Source of the DNA: Segetibacter koreensis DSM 18137
GTDB lineage: Bacteria; Bacteroidota; Bacteroidia; Chitinophagales; Chitinophagaceae
Reading direction: 5' to 3'
Length of the DNA: 64,000 nt
Assembly (NCBI RefSeq): GCF_000374045.1
Contig: NZ_KB893326.1
Location: 151,594-215,593 of the forward strand
In this document: in pieces, positions 27,007 to 36,617 of the stretch
Position numbering within the stretch: the stretch's first letter is position 1
How the letters are laid out: each line of letters starts with the position of its first letter
Notes under the pieces: generated by a model
Told to the model about the DNA's origin: nothing
The model's database searches: none
Seen by the model: the letters and a program-made list of their open reading frames with translations, nothing else
Program-made: the position numbers and the translations under genes

Positions 27007-28041
27007 TTAAACACCGGTAATAATTGTTTTTGTTCTGCTTTTTAAAAATGCAATTTTGTCCTTCTCGGAAGTAAATTTATCTGAAAGAGAAACAAATTTT
27101 TTACTTAGAAACTTATAGTTTTTCGTCATCAGCAAAAACCATATTTGAAAATAGTCTAAGCCTGAAAAAATAACGACCTCGTTGTTTTTGTATTCTTCTA
27201 TATTCTGTAAAAAGTTGCTGGGCATCTCTGTCCAGTGTAGTGCAGGTCTGAGGTGATGTCCTATATGGTAGCCATCATTGAAGCATTTTTTATTATAAAT
27301 CGTATTAATGCAGGTAATGCTGTTTTTATAAATATTATCGGGGTTTTGAGGGTCGATAAATGCATGTTGCGCCCAATTTCCCGCCATCATAGCAAACCGG
27401 GTAAAGATTAAGGGAAGAATGTATACGACCAATGTGGCTTTGAAATTGTAAAAGGCTAATAGTATGACTAATGCAATGTAGGCACATTCACCTGCAAGTA
27501 CCTTCCAGGCAAATTTGTTTCTATCCTTCTTACTAAAGTAAAAAGAGAGATGAATGACCCCGAAGAAATAGAACGAAAGTAAGTATTGTAAAAAACCCCG
27601 TACACTATCCCTTCGGTATTTCATTGTAGAACTGAGGTCTTCTAAAAGATTATTTTCAGCATGGTGCATAGCAATATGATGATAAAAATAAGTTTCTGGA
27701 GTCTGACCAAAAAAACAACCTAAAAACCAATGGATATATTTAGTTAAATATGAATACTCCTTTTTAAAAAGCTTCCTGTGACAGGTGTTATGAAGCATCA
27801 ATATAAAAGGCCCAAGGAAAGAAATAAAGATCAGAGCAAGGTAAACCAAGTAGAAAGCCCAATGTACATTTTTATTAAGGAATAGGTACAAAGCGAAAGG
27901 TACAATTACAAATGTTATTTTAAGTGACAGGTATATAAAAGGGAGGTCGCGTTTATTATTAAGTAATTTTAAGAAAAATGCGTCAAAAAAATTAATCTTC
28001 TCTTTCTCCGAATAGGTAGGGTCAGTTAATGTTAAGTTCAT
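27007..28041 (-). CDS. Fatty acid desaturase family protein
   Basis: A 344-residue integral membrane enzyme with the histidine boxes of diiron desaturases/hydroxylases: HNTCH (about residue 86), HHIAMHH (about 123-129), WAQHAF and NDGYHIGHHLRP (about 255-265). Hydrophobic segments lie before and between the boxes. It would introduce a double bond or hydroxyl group into a lipid acyl chain, using a ferredoxin or cytochrome donor not seen nearby. It stands alone, convergent with the GH95-like gene and followed upstream by 706 non-coding bases. Substrate unknown. Confidence 0.85.
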   Translation of the reverse strand: MNLTLTDPTYSEKEKINFFDAFFLKLLNNKRDLPFIYLSLKITFVIVPFALYLFLNKNVHWAFYLVYLALIFISFLGPFILMLHNTCHRKLFKKEYSYLTKYIHWFLGCFFGQTPETYFYHHIAMHHAENNLLEDLSSTMKYRRDSVRGFLQYLLSFYFFGVIHLSFYFSKKDRNKFAWKVLAGECAYIALVILLAFYNFKATLVVYILPLIFTRFAMMAGNWAQHAFIDPQNPDNIYKNSITCINTIYNKKCFNDGYHIGHHLRPALHWTEMPSNFLQNIEEYKNNEVVIFSGLDYFQIWFLLMTKNYKFLSKKFVSLSDKFTSEKDKIAFLKSRTKTIITGV

Positions 28042-28747
28042 AGGAAAGAGTCAATTTTTTTAAAACTGTAGAAAAATAATTACAAGCTTTTGTCAAAGCT
28101 TATTGTTAATGTCGCAATATAGAGTCGCTTATTTGTTTTGCCAAAAATAAGTGAAGTGGTATTTATAATAGAAGATGTATCTGGTTGTATAAAAAATTCA
28201 CGTTAAAAGTTCAGGTTCAAGATTATTTTTCCCACGAATTTTAAGAGCTATATAACAATAAAACGCTAACGCAACTTTTTTGTAAAAGGAGATTTTCTAG
28301 AAGTCCATTAAAGCTAAGCCATGCAGATGTAGAAACAACTGATCAGTGGATTTAAATTGAAAGGTAGTTCAGTTCCTGCAGTCATTTTTCTTTACTGATT
28401 TTGTTTCTATTTTTTATTTAAACCTGATAAGTATAATATCATAACCGGTGGGTAACATTAGTGTGGGCGAGTTGAAAGGGCATTAATTTTCTATCGCCCC
28501 ATGCTAAAGAATTGAACGCTTTTCCCACCTACATGACCGTTTAAGTTGGCAGCCGAAACAAAATTTTTCCGGGCTCGACCCAGCTTTAATCTCCAAAATC
28601 AATATTACTGGCCAAACGTTTACCGCCTAACCAATCACATTGTGGGTCAGCCTAAACATAAGTGTAATGAAACGCAAACGATTATTACATACAGGACAAA
28701 TACAAAGACGTGTTTATCAAATAAAGATAACGACAGCAGCCTCCCAG
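28042..28747. other. 706-base region without a recognised gene
   Basis: Both strands contain many stops. I saw no RNA structure, repeat or operator I could defend. Its somewhat higher GC content in the right half (28450-28700) might be the remnant of a decayed gene, but I could not match it to anything. Confidence 0.4.
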
Positions 28748-29698
28748 TTATCCTACCGATATTTGGTTTCCATATTCCTCAAGCCACCTTGAAAACGATC
28801 TTATCTCGGGGTTTAATGCTTTAGAAAATGCTATGTCCCTTTTTCCATTAAAATCATCAGCAAAATCATGATTAAACTGGAACATGTTGCCGAGGTCATC
28901 TGCCCCGGGAAAGCCAAAGCTTCGAAAGATCGCAGGAGATATTTTGTTATATCCGATTTCTTGTCCAATTGCGGCGGTTAATGCTTTTGCCACCTCATTG
29001 CCACTTAAGTGATCACCTGCAATGCCTACTGTTTTCCCTATCAATTCTTCACCTCTTTTAAATATTCCGTAAGCGCATTTTCCAATATCCTCGGCTGCTA
29101 TCATGGCTAGTTTCCTATCGCCCATAGGTAAGGTTATTGTTAGTTTACCGTCTTCACCTTTTTTTGGTCCCATTCCAAAATAAATGAAGTTATCGTAGTA
29201 AAAAGAAGTTAACAGGAAGGTTGTTGGAACACCTGCTTCAGTAAAAAATTTATTTGATTCTCCTTTGGCATCAAAGTGTGGCACCTTATACTTTTCCATC
29301 AACGTAGGCATGCGGTCATCGTTAAGCGGTATATATTCGCGGGTATCTTCGAGCGTTGACCAGATAACATGTTTCAGGCCCGCTTCTTTAGCAGCCTGCG
29401 CCATAGCTTTTGCTTCAGCCATTTCTTTTTCAGGAGACATGTGGGCCCAGAAAAAAGTTACAAAATAAGCGCCGTATGCACCATCCAACGCTTTCTTCAA
29501 AGCATTGGGGTCATCTATATCAGCGGTAATAACATCAGCTCCTTTTTGGGCAAGCTGTTTGGCCTTGTCAGAATTTGCATCTCTTGTAATTGCCCTAACG
29601 GTAAATTCACTATTCTGGTCATTAAGAATAGCATGTGCTAACCCGCCGCCCTGGGCTCCGGTTGCTCCGAATACGGCAATAGTTTTCTTGTTTGGCAT
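28748..29698 (-). CDS. NmrA/HSCARG-like NAD(P)-binding protein
   Basis: A 316-residue protein of the atypical short-chain dehydrogenase superfamily. The dinucleotide fold opens with IAVFGATGAQGGGLAHAIL (GxxGxxG), then VRAITRDANSDKAKQLA, DVITADIDDPNALKKAL and AYFVTFFW. NmrA-like proteins bind NAD(P) and often act as redox sensors or isoflavone-reductase-like enzymes; the classic catalytic YxxxK is not evident. Single gene, with its promoter region between it and the minus-strand barrel gene upstream. Substrate or partner unknown. Confidence 0.88.
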   Translation of the reverse strand: MPNKKTIAVFGATGAQGGGLAHAILNDQNSEFTVRAITRDANSDKAKQLAQKGADVITADIDDPNALKKALDGAYGAYFVTFFWAHMSPEKEMAEAKAMAQAAKEAGLKHVIWSTLEDTREYIPLNDDRMPTLMEKYKVPHFDAKGESNKFFTEAGVPTTFLLTSFYYDNFIYFGMGPKKGEDGKLTITLPMGDRKLAMIAAEDIGKCAYGIFKRGEELIGKTVGIAGDHLSGNEVAKALTAAIGQEIGYNKISPAIFRSFGFPGADDLGNMFQFNHDFADDFNGKRDIAFSKALNPEIRSFSRWLEEYGNQISVG

Positions 29699-29859
29699 GA
29701 ACGTTAGTTTTTGGTTTTGGAAATTTGCGTGATCTTCTATTCAAGCATTAAGATAAATATAATCTTCAATGAAACAAAAGGCACTTCCAAATGTTTGAAA
29801 TGATACGTTATTACTTTGCCTGTTATTTGAAAAACTATTTGCTTGTTCTTTGTGCCCGC

Positions 29860-30483
29860 TTATTTAGATTTACACAATGTTGCCTGAAAATAAAGACCAA
29901 ACCTGTTGCTGTTCCAATGTTCTGTATAATTTACACCTTTATTTTTCAAAGTAGTTTTTGCATAAAATACTCCTCCGCCCAATCCCCATTTTTTGGAGAC
30001 CATCCACTCTTTACCTGCTTTAATATTAAATGAAAAACCCGCATCGGAGGTTGTTCCGTCTGAATGAGAGTTAGATGTTGATTCTGTTTGAATAAAATGC
30101 CCTACACCTACGTTTCCTGTAAGAAAAAAGTTATCAGATGTATATTTGGTAAGCCCTACACCATAAAAGTTTTCCTGAAAAGTATGATTGTTATCCAATT
30201 TTACTCCATTTATTTTAGGTCCAACTAATGTTTTATTTTGGGCTGAAGCATGTAATATAAGATTTGGTTTTATGGCTCCTCCGATTTGCAAATCAAAACC
30301 GAAGGCTTCTCCGTTAACTTTATATGTTGTTCCATTGTTATCATCTCCATGTATGTTTCCGAAAACAGGACCTGTTGCCATTGATAAATAAAATCCCTCG
30401 TGACTTACATTCGAAGATTTCCCCTGAGAAAAAACAGTGATAGAAGAAGTCATAACCATAATTGCTATAAATGTCTTTTTCAT
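29860..30483 (-). CDS. Small outer membrane beta-barrel protein
   Basis: A 207-residue protein with a signal peptide ending near residue 20 (ITVFSQG) and alternating beta-strand segments (GFYLSMATGPVFGNI, FGFDLQIGGAIKPNLILHA, FGLYFQATLCK). It resembles OmpW/OmpA-like or general porin-family 8-stranded barrels of Bacteroidota. The C-terminus ends in CKSK instead of an aromatic residue. Function unknown. Confidence 0.75.
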   Translation of the reverse strand: MKKTFIAIMVMTSSITVFSQGKSSNVSHEGFYLSMATGPVFGNIHGDDNNGTTYKVNGEAFGFDLQIGGAIKPNLILHASAQNKTLVGPKINGVKLDNNHTFQENFYGVGLTKYTSDNFFLTGNVGVGHFIQTESTSNSHSDGTTSDAGFSFNIKAGKEWMVSKKWGLGGGVFYAKTTLKNKGVNYTEHWNSNRFGLYFQATLCKSK

Positions 30484-30686
30484 AAAAATTGAGTTTACAG
30501 TTTATAATTAATTGTAATACAAACCTAAACTCTAAAAACAATTAGGGTAATGATATTAACGACTTTCAAATATGTTTATTGTCATATATTAATATACTGC
30601 ATCAAAATTTTCTCATCCTGCAACAGATATAGATAGCAGTAGAAACGGCGAAGAGTATTGAACTGAAGGTAGTTGGGTATTTAAAA

Positions 30687-30720
30687 ATGAGGGCATAGAA
30701 CCTCGCGTCTATGCCCTCAT
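30687..30720 (-). terminator. Terminator of the metallophosphoesterase gene
   Basis: Perfect 13-bp arms (ATGAGGGCATAGA and its complement) with an 8-base loop; on the minus strand a TTTTTAAA tract follows. It lies 20 bp after the phosphoesterase stop. Confidence 0.8.
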
Positions 30721-30740
30721 AAACCGTATTGAATTTTCTT

Positions 30741-32060
30741 TTATTGATTGCTTAACTTTATATGTAATACATTATCCTGAGGGTTTAGGTCTGTCCATAG
30801 GTCTAAAAGTGCTCTTTTTCCAAAAGGAGATATTTGGCCTACCGCGTCCACGTTTGCCTGATCTTCAGCGGTTATCTTTTCATCCCCAGCTAAATGGGCC
30901 AGGTATGCCTTTCCAAATATGGGCGCAGCAGCAGCAGCTTCTTCTTTTGAAAGTGAAAATCCCTCAACCAAACGGCTGGTAAAAACAGAGTCTCCATATT
31001 TCATGAAGAAATAATTTGAATAAGTCGGGAAATCTGAACCTGAAGGCAAAAAATTAGCAGGAAGATAGGTCACCCGGTTTGTATGGATGTCCATATCGTT
31101 ATTTTTAAGCGTTACAATTCTATAAGCACTAGGTGGCGTAACAAGTGAACCGGTTTCTATATCAAATAATTTCTTGCCATTTTTTGCGTCTCGTTCAGTA
31201 ATGTCAGTGGCATGGTAGTGGCCTGTAAACATTACCTCAAGCCCTTCATCCATCAGTTTGTCAGCAGTTGTTTCCCAATCGTCAGTTACATAACCCGGAT
31301 CTAATATGTTTTGGTCTGTAAAATGTTCCATAATACCGTGATGCATAAATGCTAATACAGTGATTTTTTTCTCTTTTGCCTCTGCCATCCGGTCCTGTAT
31401 CCATTTCATTGTTTCAGGTTTAATCTTTCCTGAAGACACCATATTATTTTTTGTATTCTCGTAGTATTTGCAATCATCTATTCCAAGTATCCATATTGCC
31501 GGGGAAGGTTGACACACATAACTTAAAGAATTGGGATCTTTAGATATGGCATTGTTGTAACCGAAATTTGCATAAATGGAGGCAAATTCTGCGGATGATA
31601 TAGAGGGAGTTGGGTAAGCGTTATCTCCATCAAAAAACATAGCATTCGGATTATTGATATCATGGTTTCCAGGTATAACATATACCCTGATATGTTCTCT
31701 CGCAAGTTCCTCAAACAAGGCAGATAGCGACTGATGGCTTATTTTTTCTCCATCCTTCGTAAGATCACCAGGCACCAGTATTATGTCTGGATGCTCAGCT
31801 TTCAGTTCTGAAACAACCTCTCTAAAAATAGGATCACTTAACTGCTCCATTTTAGCCTCAGTATAAAGATAATGCTGGAAGGCCTTTTTTGTTTCTGCAC
31901 CATTTTTGAGCAACCCCGGATCCATATAATGAATATCAGAAACAACAGCGATCTTAACATGGTCCTTAGTTATTTCACATTCGTTCCACGTATGTTCTTT
32001 TCGACAAGACGTGATAATAAAGAAAATCAAGGCGATTGGTAATAGTAACCTGTTTCTCAT
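30741..32060 (-). CDS. Metallophosphoesterase lipoprotein
   Basis: A 439-residue calcineurin-like phosphoesterase. A lipobox (IITSC at about residue 19) anchors it in a membrane. Metal-binding motifs run in order: VSDIHYMDPG (D-x-H, about 40), VPGDLTKDGE (GDxxxDG, about 97), IPGNHDIN (GNHD, about 130), FMHHGIM and TGHYHATD (GHxH, about 281). The C-terminal ~140 residues are extra and may bind substrate. It would hydrolyse phosphomono- or diesters outside the cytoplasm; the substrate is not evident. Single gene with its own terminator. Confidence 0.9.
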   Translation of the reverse strand: MRNRLLLPIALIFFIITSCRKEHTWNECEITKDHVKIAVVSDIHYMDPGLLKNGAETKKAFQHYLYTEAKMEQLSDPIFREVVSELKAEHPDIILVPGDLTKDGEKISHQSLSALFEELAREHIRVYVIPGNHDINNPNAMFFDGDNAYPTPSISSAEFASIYANFGYNNAISKDPNSLSYVCQPSPAIWILGIDDCKYYENTKNNMVSSGKIKPETMKWIQDRMAEAKEKKITVLAFMHHGIMEHFTDQNILDPGYVTDDWETTADKLMDEGLEVMFTGHYHATDITERDAKNGKKLFDIETGSLVTPPSAYRIVTLKNNDMDIHTNRVTYLPANFLPSGSDFPTYSNYFFMKYGDSVFTSRLVEGFSLSKEEAAAAAPIFGKAYLAHLAGDEKITAEDQANVDAVGQISPFGKRALLDLWTDLNPQDNVLHIKLSNQ

Positions 32061-32719
32061 TGTAACATTTTTTTTGTTATAGAATTTTGTTAGATAATAA
32101 AAAGTCCTGTTTATTATACTTCAGTTTACTTCTCTTGCTTCTATAATTTATGCTCCGATCATTAGTTTTTTAACCAGCCTAACCATATCAAATGATATCG
32201 ACACTTGGCACACCTGTGCTGGATCTTTTCATTTAAATTTTAAAAAAGTACTGTAATGAAATCAGAGGTTAGCGTAAAATTTTGCAAGCAGGAAAAGTGT
32301 TAAGTATAGTTTTAGTGCCTGTTTTAAGGGCAAATGTCTTTCCCTACACTAACACTTTAGTGTACAGCAACTAGCATTATGGGTTTAACCAGGGATTCTG
32401 CTACAACAAATAAAGTATTACAACCTTTTAAAATGATATAAGTAAAAGGTTCGTTTAACCAGCAACGGTAAAATAAAACTGGTTTTATGAATTATTAAAT
32501 TTAATAATTTAAAACCAATAAACAAATAGTATCAAATAGAATAAGCCAATTTTTTTTAAATAGCTCAAGTACTTGTACTACGCCGCCACTCGCAGTACAA
32601 TACTCATTTAACCGATTGATCGGGTATAATAATATATATCATTAGGAAGCTAAGCGAGTATTTTTATTTTTGTCGTGCTGCCGGTGCTTTAACATTTATT
32701 ACCTTAAAAACTATTATGC
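32061..32719. other. 659-base AT-rich intergenic region between divergent genes
   Basis: It contains an 8-bp-arm hairpin (TACACTAA..TTAGTGTA near 32345-32365) and a TATTTTTG box at 32665-32672 that may serve the acetyltransferase gene. No gene was recognised. Confidence 0.4.
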
Positions 32720-33031
32720 ATGGAAGAAGTCAAGCTACATCTTAACGAGAAAAATCACGGAGGCTTCTATATAACAGACGGTGTTGAACAATTGGGTGAA
32801 ATGGTGCTAAGCATCTCTGCCTCAAATCTTACCGTTTATCATACTGAGGTATCCCCCAAAGCCGAAGGAAAAGGCTACGCAAAAAAAATGCTGAATGCAA
32901 TGGTGGATCACGCAAGAAAGAATAAACTGAAAGTAATTCCGCTTTGTCCTTATGTACATGCTCAATTTAAAAGGCATCCTGAAGAGTATGCAGATGTATG
33001 GAATAACGCGCAGGAGAAAAAGGAAGACTAA
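32720..33031 (+). CDS. YjdJ-type GNAT N-acetyltransferase
   Basis: A 103-residue protein of the small GNAT-like family (N-acetyltransferase domain of the YidJ/YjdJ type). It shows LTVYHTEVSPKAEGKGYAKKML with the acetyl-CoA pyrophosphate loop (EGKGYAK) and a VIPLCPYVHAQFKRHPEEY C-terminal segment conserved in this group, where the cysteine-containing region is typical. Length is normal for the family. The acceptor substrate is unknown. Confidence 0.85.
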   Translation: MEEVKLHLNEKNHGGFYITDGVEQLGEMVLSISASNLTVYHTEVSPKAEGKGYAKKMLNAMVDHARKNKLKVIPLCPYVHAQFKRHPEEYADVWNNAQEKKED

Positions 33032-33179
33032 TAATAGTTGTTATAAAACCACAGATGATTATGCATAGAAAAACATAGTAACGGCAGCAGCTCGCATGTT
33101 CTCTGAAGCCCGCTTTCCCTGGCCAGTTGTCTCCAGTTGCTGGCGCAGAAACTGTTTTGGGAGAGAGTGTTAAGTCTAA

Positions 33180-33221
33180 CAAATTACTTGAAAGTGGCGA
33201 AAGCCACTTTCAAGTAATTTG
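33180..33221. terminator. Very strong convergent hairpin with GAAA tetraloop
   Basis: Nineteen perfect base pairs (arm AAATTACTTGAAAGTGGC at 33181-33198 plus one C-G pair) around GAAA at 33199-33202. It stands between the converging acetyltransferase and carboxylesterase genes and could serve both. There is no strong T tract. Confidence 0.7.
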
Positions 33222-33243
33222 CGGTTTTAAAGCTTTTTATGTT

Positions 33244-34875
33244 CTACTTAGAAGCTTTCTCCATAAAAAGATGACGCTGTTGATGATTGTCGGTTTGTAC
33301 AGTGGTATTGACATCAATATTTATAAACTGAGGCTCGTTGCCATTATTAAGTTGTGGCCATTTTGGTAAACCAGGTTTATTAGGATTAGAAGTTTTTATA
33401 AAGTTTGCAAAGTATTCCTGCATGATTTTCGAAACTTTGTAGTCATCGGGTGTCCAGTCATATACTTTGTTTGACGCGAGGTTTCCCATAGCATATTCAA
33501 TTTCAGCTGAGTGCACAGCGCCTTTGGGAGTTGGCATTCGCGGTGCTTGTTTTGCTGTTGTATCCTTAACTAAGCCTCCTGCTAAACCTGCGGTAACATT
33601 TTGCATAGCGGCTGACATTGCCGGCCTCGGGCGAGAAAACAAATAACGATATACGTTTTTACCACTGGTTTTAGCTTGTAAATCGGCCCATTTCCAGGTA
33701 CTAAAACTGATGAATTTATCGCTGGCCAGCTCTGTTGCAGCCTGCTCTACGTCTGCATCAATTGGTGCATTATATAACTTCAAAACTTCTTGTGCTTCCT
33801 CTCCATATAACTTTTGTACCGCCTTTATATAGTTTTCTTTAGTTGGTGTTTCATTTCCCATTATCATTCTATAATTCATTTCTTCAGAGTTCCAGCCAAC
33901 TAACAGCGGTACGTGTGCCTGTTCGCCATGTATATAAACTTGCATTGGATCTTTTGGAAAGAAATAACCATCAATGGTCATGGCAAAACGGAATGGTCCA
34001 AACTTAGATGCCGCATCTAACAGCTTATCAGCGGGCATAGCTCTTAGTTCCGCAAGTGAACTTGCACCTACGCTCTTAGCAAATTCAACTCCCGTTTGTT
34101 CGCCTTTTGATAATGGTGCAGCTGGTAAAGTGCCTAACAATGAGCCACTCTCACCTATTGCGCCTGCAATTAAATTCTTTGATAATGGAGAAGCCATTTG
34201 TGCGCTCACTGAGACAGAACCTGCTGATTCTCCTGCAATAGTAACGCGTTTAGGATCGCCGCCAAAAGCTGCAATATTTTGTTGCACCCATTTCAATGCG
34301 GCTGCCTGGTCTAATACACCATAATTTCCTGATGCATGATGAGGAGATTCTTTAGTGAGTTCGGGATGAGCCATAAATCCAAAAACGCCTAATCTATAGT
34401 TAAGTGTAACTGCTACTATCCCTTTTGTTGCCATGCTTTCTCCATCATATCTTGCCTCAGACCCATCACCAGCAACAAAACCGCCCCCATAAAAGTAAAC
34501 CAGCACCGGGAGGCCTTTTTTAGTAGCAGAAGGAGTCCAAACATTAAGATAAAGACAATCTTCACTCATACCTTTTGTACGAAAACCCATGTCGCCAAAG
34601 ACCTTTGTTTGCATCCCGTTTGATCCAAATTGTTTGGCGTCCAGTTTACCTTCCCAATTTTTTACAGGTTGCGGTTCCTTCCACCTTAGATTGCCTACCG
34701 GGGGTGCAGCAAAAGGAATTCCTTTAAATGAACTTATTCCGCTTTGTTCAAACGTTCCTTCTACCAGTCCATTTACTGTTTTCACAACAGGCGAAGAAGA
34801 GCCCGGCGTTGATTGTGCTACTGCAATTTGCAGCAGTTGAAACGCAAACACGGGAAGTAATAGAAGCTTTTTCAT
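33244..34875 (-). CDS. Carboxylesterase (type B family), exported
   Basis: About 543 residues from the ATG at 34875 (another ATG at 34884 adds three). A signal peptide ends in AVAQS. Type B carboxylesterase marks: EDCLYLNVWTP, oxyanion hole YGGGF (about 130), nucleophile elbow GESAGS with the serine near residue 217, and a C-terminal SAEIEYAMGN segment holding the likely catalytic histidine (AVHSAE). It hydrolyses carboxylic esters, probably in the periplasm. It is divergent from the NrtR-like regulator, with a strong palindrome between the two. Confidence 0.88.
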   Translation of the reverse strand: MKKLLLLPVFAFQLLQIAVAQSTPGSSSPVVKTVNGLVEGTFEQSGISSFKGIPFAAPPVGNLRWKEPQPVKNWEGKLDAKQFGSNGMQTKVFGDMGFRTKGMSEDCLYLNVWTPSATKKGLPVLVYFYGGGFVAGDGSEARYDGESMATKGIVAVTLNYRLGVFGFMAHPELTKESPHHASGNYGVLDQAAALKWVQQNIAAFGGDPKRVTIAGESAGSVSVSAQMASPLSKNLIAGAIGESGSLLGTLPAAPLSKGEQTGVEFAKSVGASSLAELRAMPADKLLDAASKFGPFRFAMTIDGYFFPKDPMQVYIHGEQAHVPLLVGWNSEEMNYRMIMGNETPTKENYIKAVQKLYGEEAQEVLKLYNAPIDADVEQAATELASDKFISFSTWKWADLQAKTSGKNVYRYLFSRPRPAMSAAMQNVTAGLAGGLVKDTTAKQAPRMPTPKGAVHSAEIEYAMGNLASNKVYDWTPDDYKVSKIMQEYFANFIKTSNPNKPGLPKWPQLNNGNEPQFINIDVNTTVQTDNHQQRHLFMEKASK

Positions 34876-34895
34876 ACTATACATTCAAAGATTAT

Positions 34896-34927
34896 TTATT
34901 ATTGTCTCAATTATGATACAATAATAA
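34896..34927. promoter_or_regulatory. Palindromic operator candidate between esterase and NrtR-like genes
   Basis: A 32-bp inverted repeat with 13 of 16 matched pairs: outer arms TTATTATTGT and ACAATAATAA, inner TCA and TGA, a 4-base centre. It lies in the 95-bp gap between the two divergent start codons, so it is a likely target of the adjacent regulator. Confidence 0.6.
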
Positions 34928-34970
34928 TATTAATTATCAGGTTGACAAATTATTTTTAGTTATTTGCTTA

Positions 34971-35723
34971 ATGTTGCGAAAAATGAATGATACCATGTCT
35001 GATAAAAAAAATATGCTACAGACAGATGATTTTGAAAAAATGTTTTTGCCAGGGTTGGCTATTGATGCGGTTATACTTGGATTTCACGAAAACAGCTTAA
35101 AAATATTATTGCTCGAGTATGAGAATACGAATTTGTTTGCCCTGCCCGGCGGTTTCATTAAAAAGGATGAAAATTTAAATGACGCCGCAATGAGGACATT
35201 GCAGGACAGAACAAGTCTTAAAAACATTTACCTCGAACAATTTTATGTTTTTGGAGACATTGAAAGGTATGATCCTAGGCCATTACAAACAATTATGGCG
35301 GGAAAAGGATTAACGTATGTAAAAGATCATTTTCTGTTGAAACGATTTTTAACTGTTGGTTACTATGCTCTTGTCGATTACACAAAGGCAACACCTATCC
35401 CCGATATGTTGTCAGACAAATGCGATTGGCATGATTTAGATAATTTACCTCCGCTGATGCTTGATCATAAGCAAATCATCGCGAAAGCTTTAGAAACGTT
35501 GAGAACCGATCTTGACCAAAAGTTAATAGGGTTTAACCTGATGCCTGAAAACTTTACAATGGCTGATCTGCAGAGCTTATATGAAACTGTATTGGGAGAA
35601 AAACTACTTCGAACAAGCTTTCAGCGTAAGATGTTGAATTTGAAAATTTTAAAAAGGGTTGATAAAAAGTACACAGGTGCAGCACATAAAGCGCCCTATT
35701 TATACACATTTATAAAAAAGTAA
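34971..35723 (+). CDS. NrtR-like regulator: Nudix domain plus winged helix
   Basis: A 250-residue protein with a Nudix fold (LPGLAIDAVILGFHENSLKILLLEY, ALPGGFIKKDE) and a C-terminal winged-helix region (ADLQSLYETVLGEKLLRTSFQRKMLNLKIL). The Nudix box lacks the catalytic REUxEE pattern (AMRTLQDRTSL), so it probably senses a ligand without hydrolysing it. This layout matches NrtR, and in Bacteroidota the related AraR regulators of sugar use. It probably controls the divergent carboxylesterase gene and itself. The start codon could be an ATG 4 or 8 residues in. Confidence 0.85.
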   Translation: MLRKMNDTMSDKKNMLQTDDFEKMFLPGLAIDAVILGFHENSLKILLLEYENTNLFALPGGFIKKDENLNDAAMRTLQDRTSLKNIYLEQFYVFGDIERYDPRPLQTIMAGKGLTYVKDHFLLKRFLTVGYYALVDYTKATPIPDMLSDKCDWHDLDNLPPLMLDHKQIIAKALETLRTDLDQKLIGFNLMPENFTMADLQSLYETVLGEKLLRTSFQRKMLNLKILKRVDKKYTGAAHKAPYLYTFIKK

Positions 35724-35831
35724 AAGAAGTTAAACAAACTCCATCAGGCACAAGCCCCCAATAGAAGATAAAGAGAGGTTTTTACTTTTTTATTAATATT
35801 TGCAAAAGCTATTTACGCAAGAGCAACAGAG

Positions 35832-36428
35832 ATGAACGACACAGATAATCGCTATTTTATTATTTACAAGCCGAGAGATATGGTTTCCCAGTTTGTTAGT
35901 TCTCACAAGGTAAATTTGTTAGGCGACCTGCTGTATACTTTTCCTGAAGGCACCCACGCTATAGGCAGATTGGATAATAATTCTGAAGGGTTGCTGTTAT
36001 TGACAACAAATAAAAAGGTTACCCGGCTGTTGTTTGAAAGTGATGTTCCCCATAAAAGGAGTTACCTGGTGCAGGTACGGCATGTAGTGACCGAAGAAAC
36101 AATACAGCAATTAAAAACAGGTGTCAGCATTCGTGTAAAGGGTGGAGGAGATTATATAACTGCTCCGTGTGAAGCATCAATTGTAAAAGACCCGACGATC
36201 TTCGTATCTATTAATAATGAAATAAAAGAATATTACCCTTCCAGTTGGATAATGATTACGTTAACTGAAGGGAAATTCAGACAGGTACGTAAAATGGTTG
36301 CAGCGGTAAGGCATCAATGTATAAGATTAATTCGTGTATCTATAGAAGATATGAAGTTGCAGGATTTACAACCCGGAGAAGTAAAGGAGATAAATGAAAA
36401 GCTTTTTTTTGAAAATTTGAAAATCTAG
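35832..36428 (+). CDS. RNA pseudouridine synthase (RsuA/RluB/RluE type)
   Basis: A 198-residue pseudouridine synthase without an S4 domain. Motifs: YFIIYKPRDMVSQF (residues 7-20), catalytic GRLDNNSEGLLLLT with the nucleophilic aspartate near residue 46, and EGKFRQVRKMVAAV near 148-161. The short length and KPRDMVSQF opening resemble RluE, which modifies 23S rRNA. It converts a uridine in rRNA to pseudouridine. It follows the regulator gene by 108 bp but need not be in its operon. Confidence 0.88.
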   Translation: MNDTDNRYFIIYKPRDMVSQFVSSHKVNLLGDLLYTFPEGTHAIGRLDNNSEGLLLLTTNKKVTRLLFESDVPHKRSYLVQVRHVVTEETIQQLKTGVSIRVKGGGDYITAPCEASIVKDPTIFVSINNEIKEYYPSSWIMITLTEGKFRQVRKMVAAVRHQCIRLIRVSIEDMKLQDLQPGEVKEINEKLFFENLKI

Positions 36429-36617
36429 ATAGTTAATAATAAAAGATTAATAATAAAAAAGCATATCTGCTATTTTTCCGATCGCGATTGTTGTAGAGAT
36501 ATTTAAAATAAGGGGAAAAAAAGTAACAGCTTGCGCCGTCGTATGCATCAAATGATTTTAAAAGTGTTTTATATCCCTTTAAAGAAAAATGGTATAATTC
36601 TTCGTTTGATTAATGAA

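Noticed and set aside
28546-28824. Plus-strand open frame of 92 codons
   Set aside because: It overlaps the end of the NmrA-like gene, has poor composition and no recognisable motif; treated as chance.
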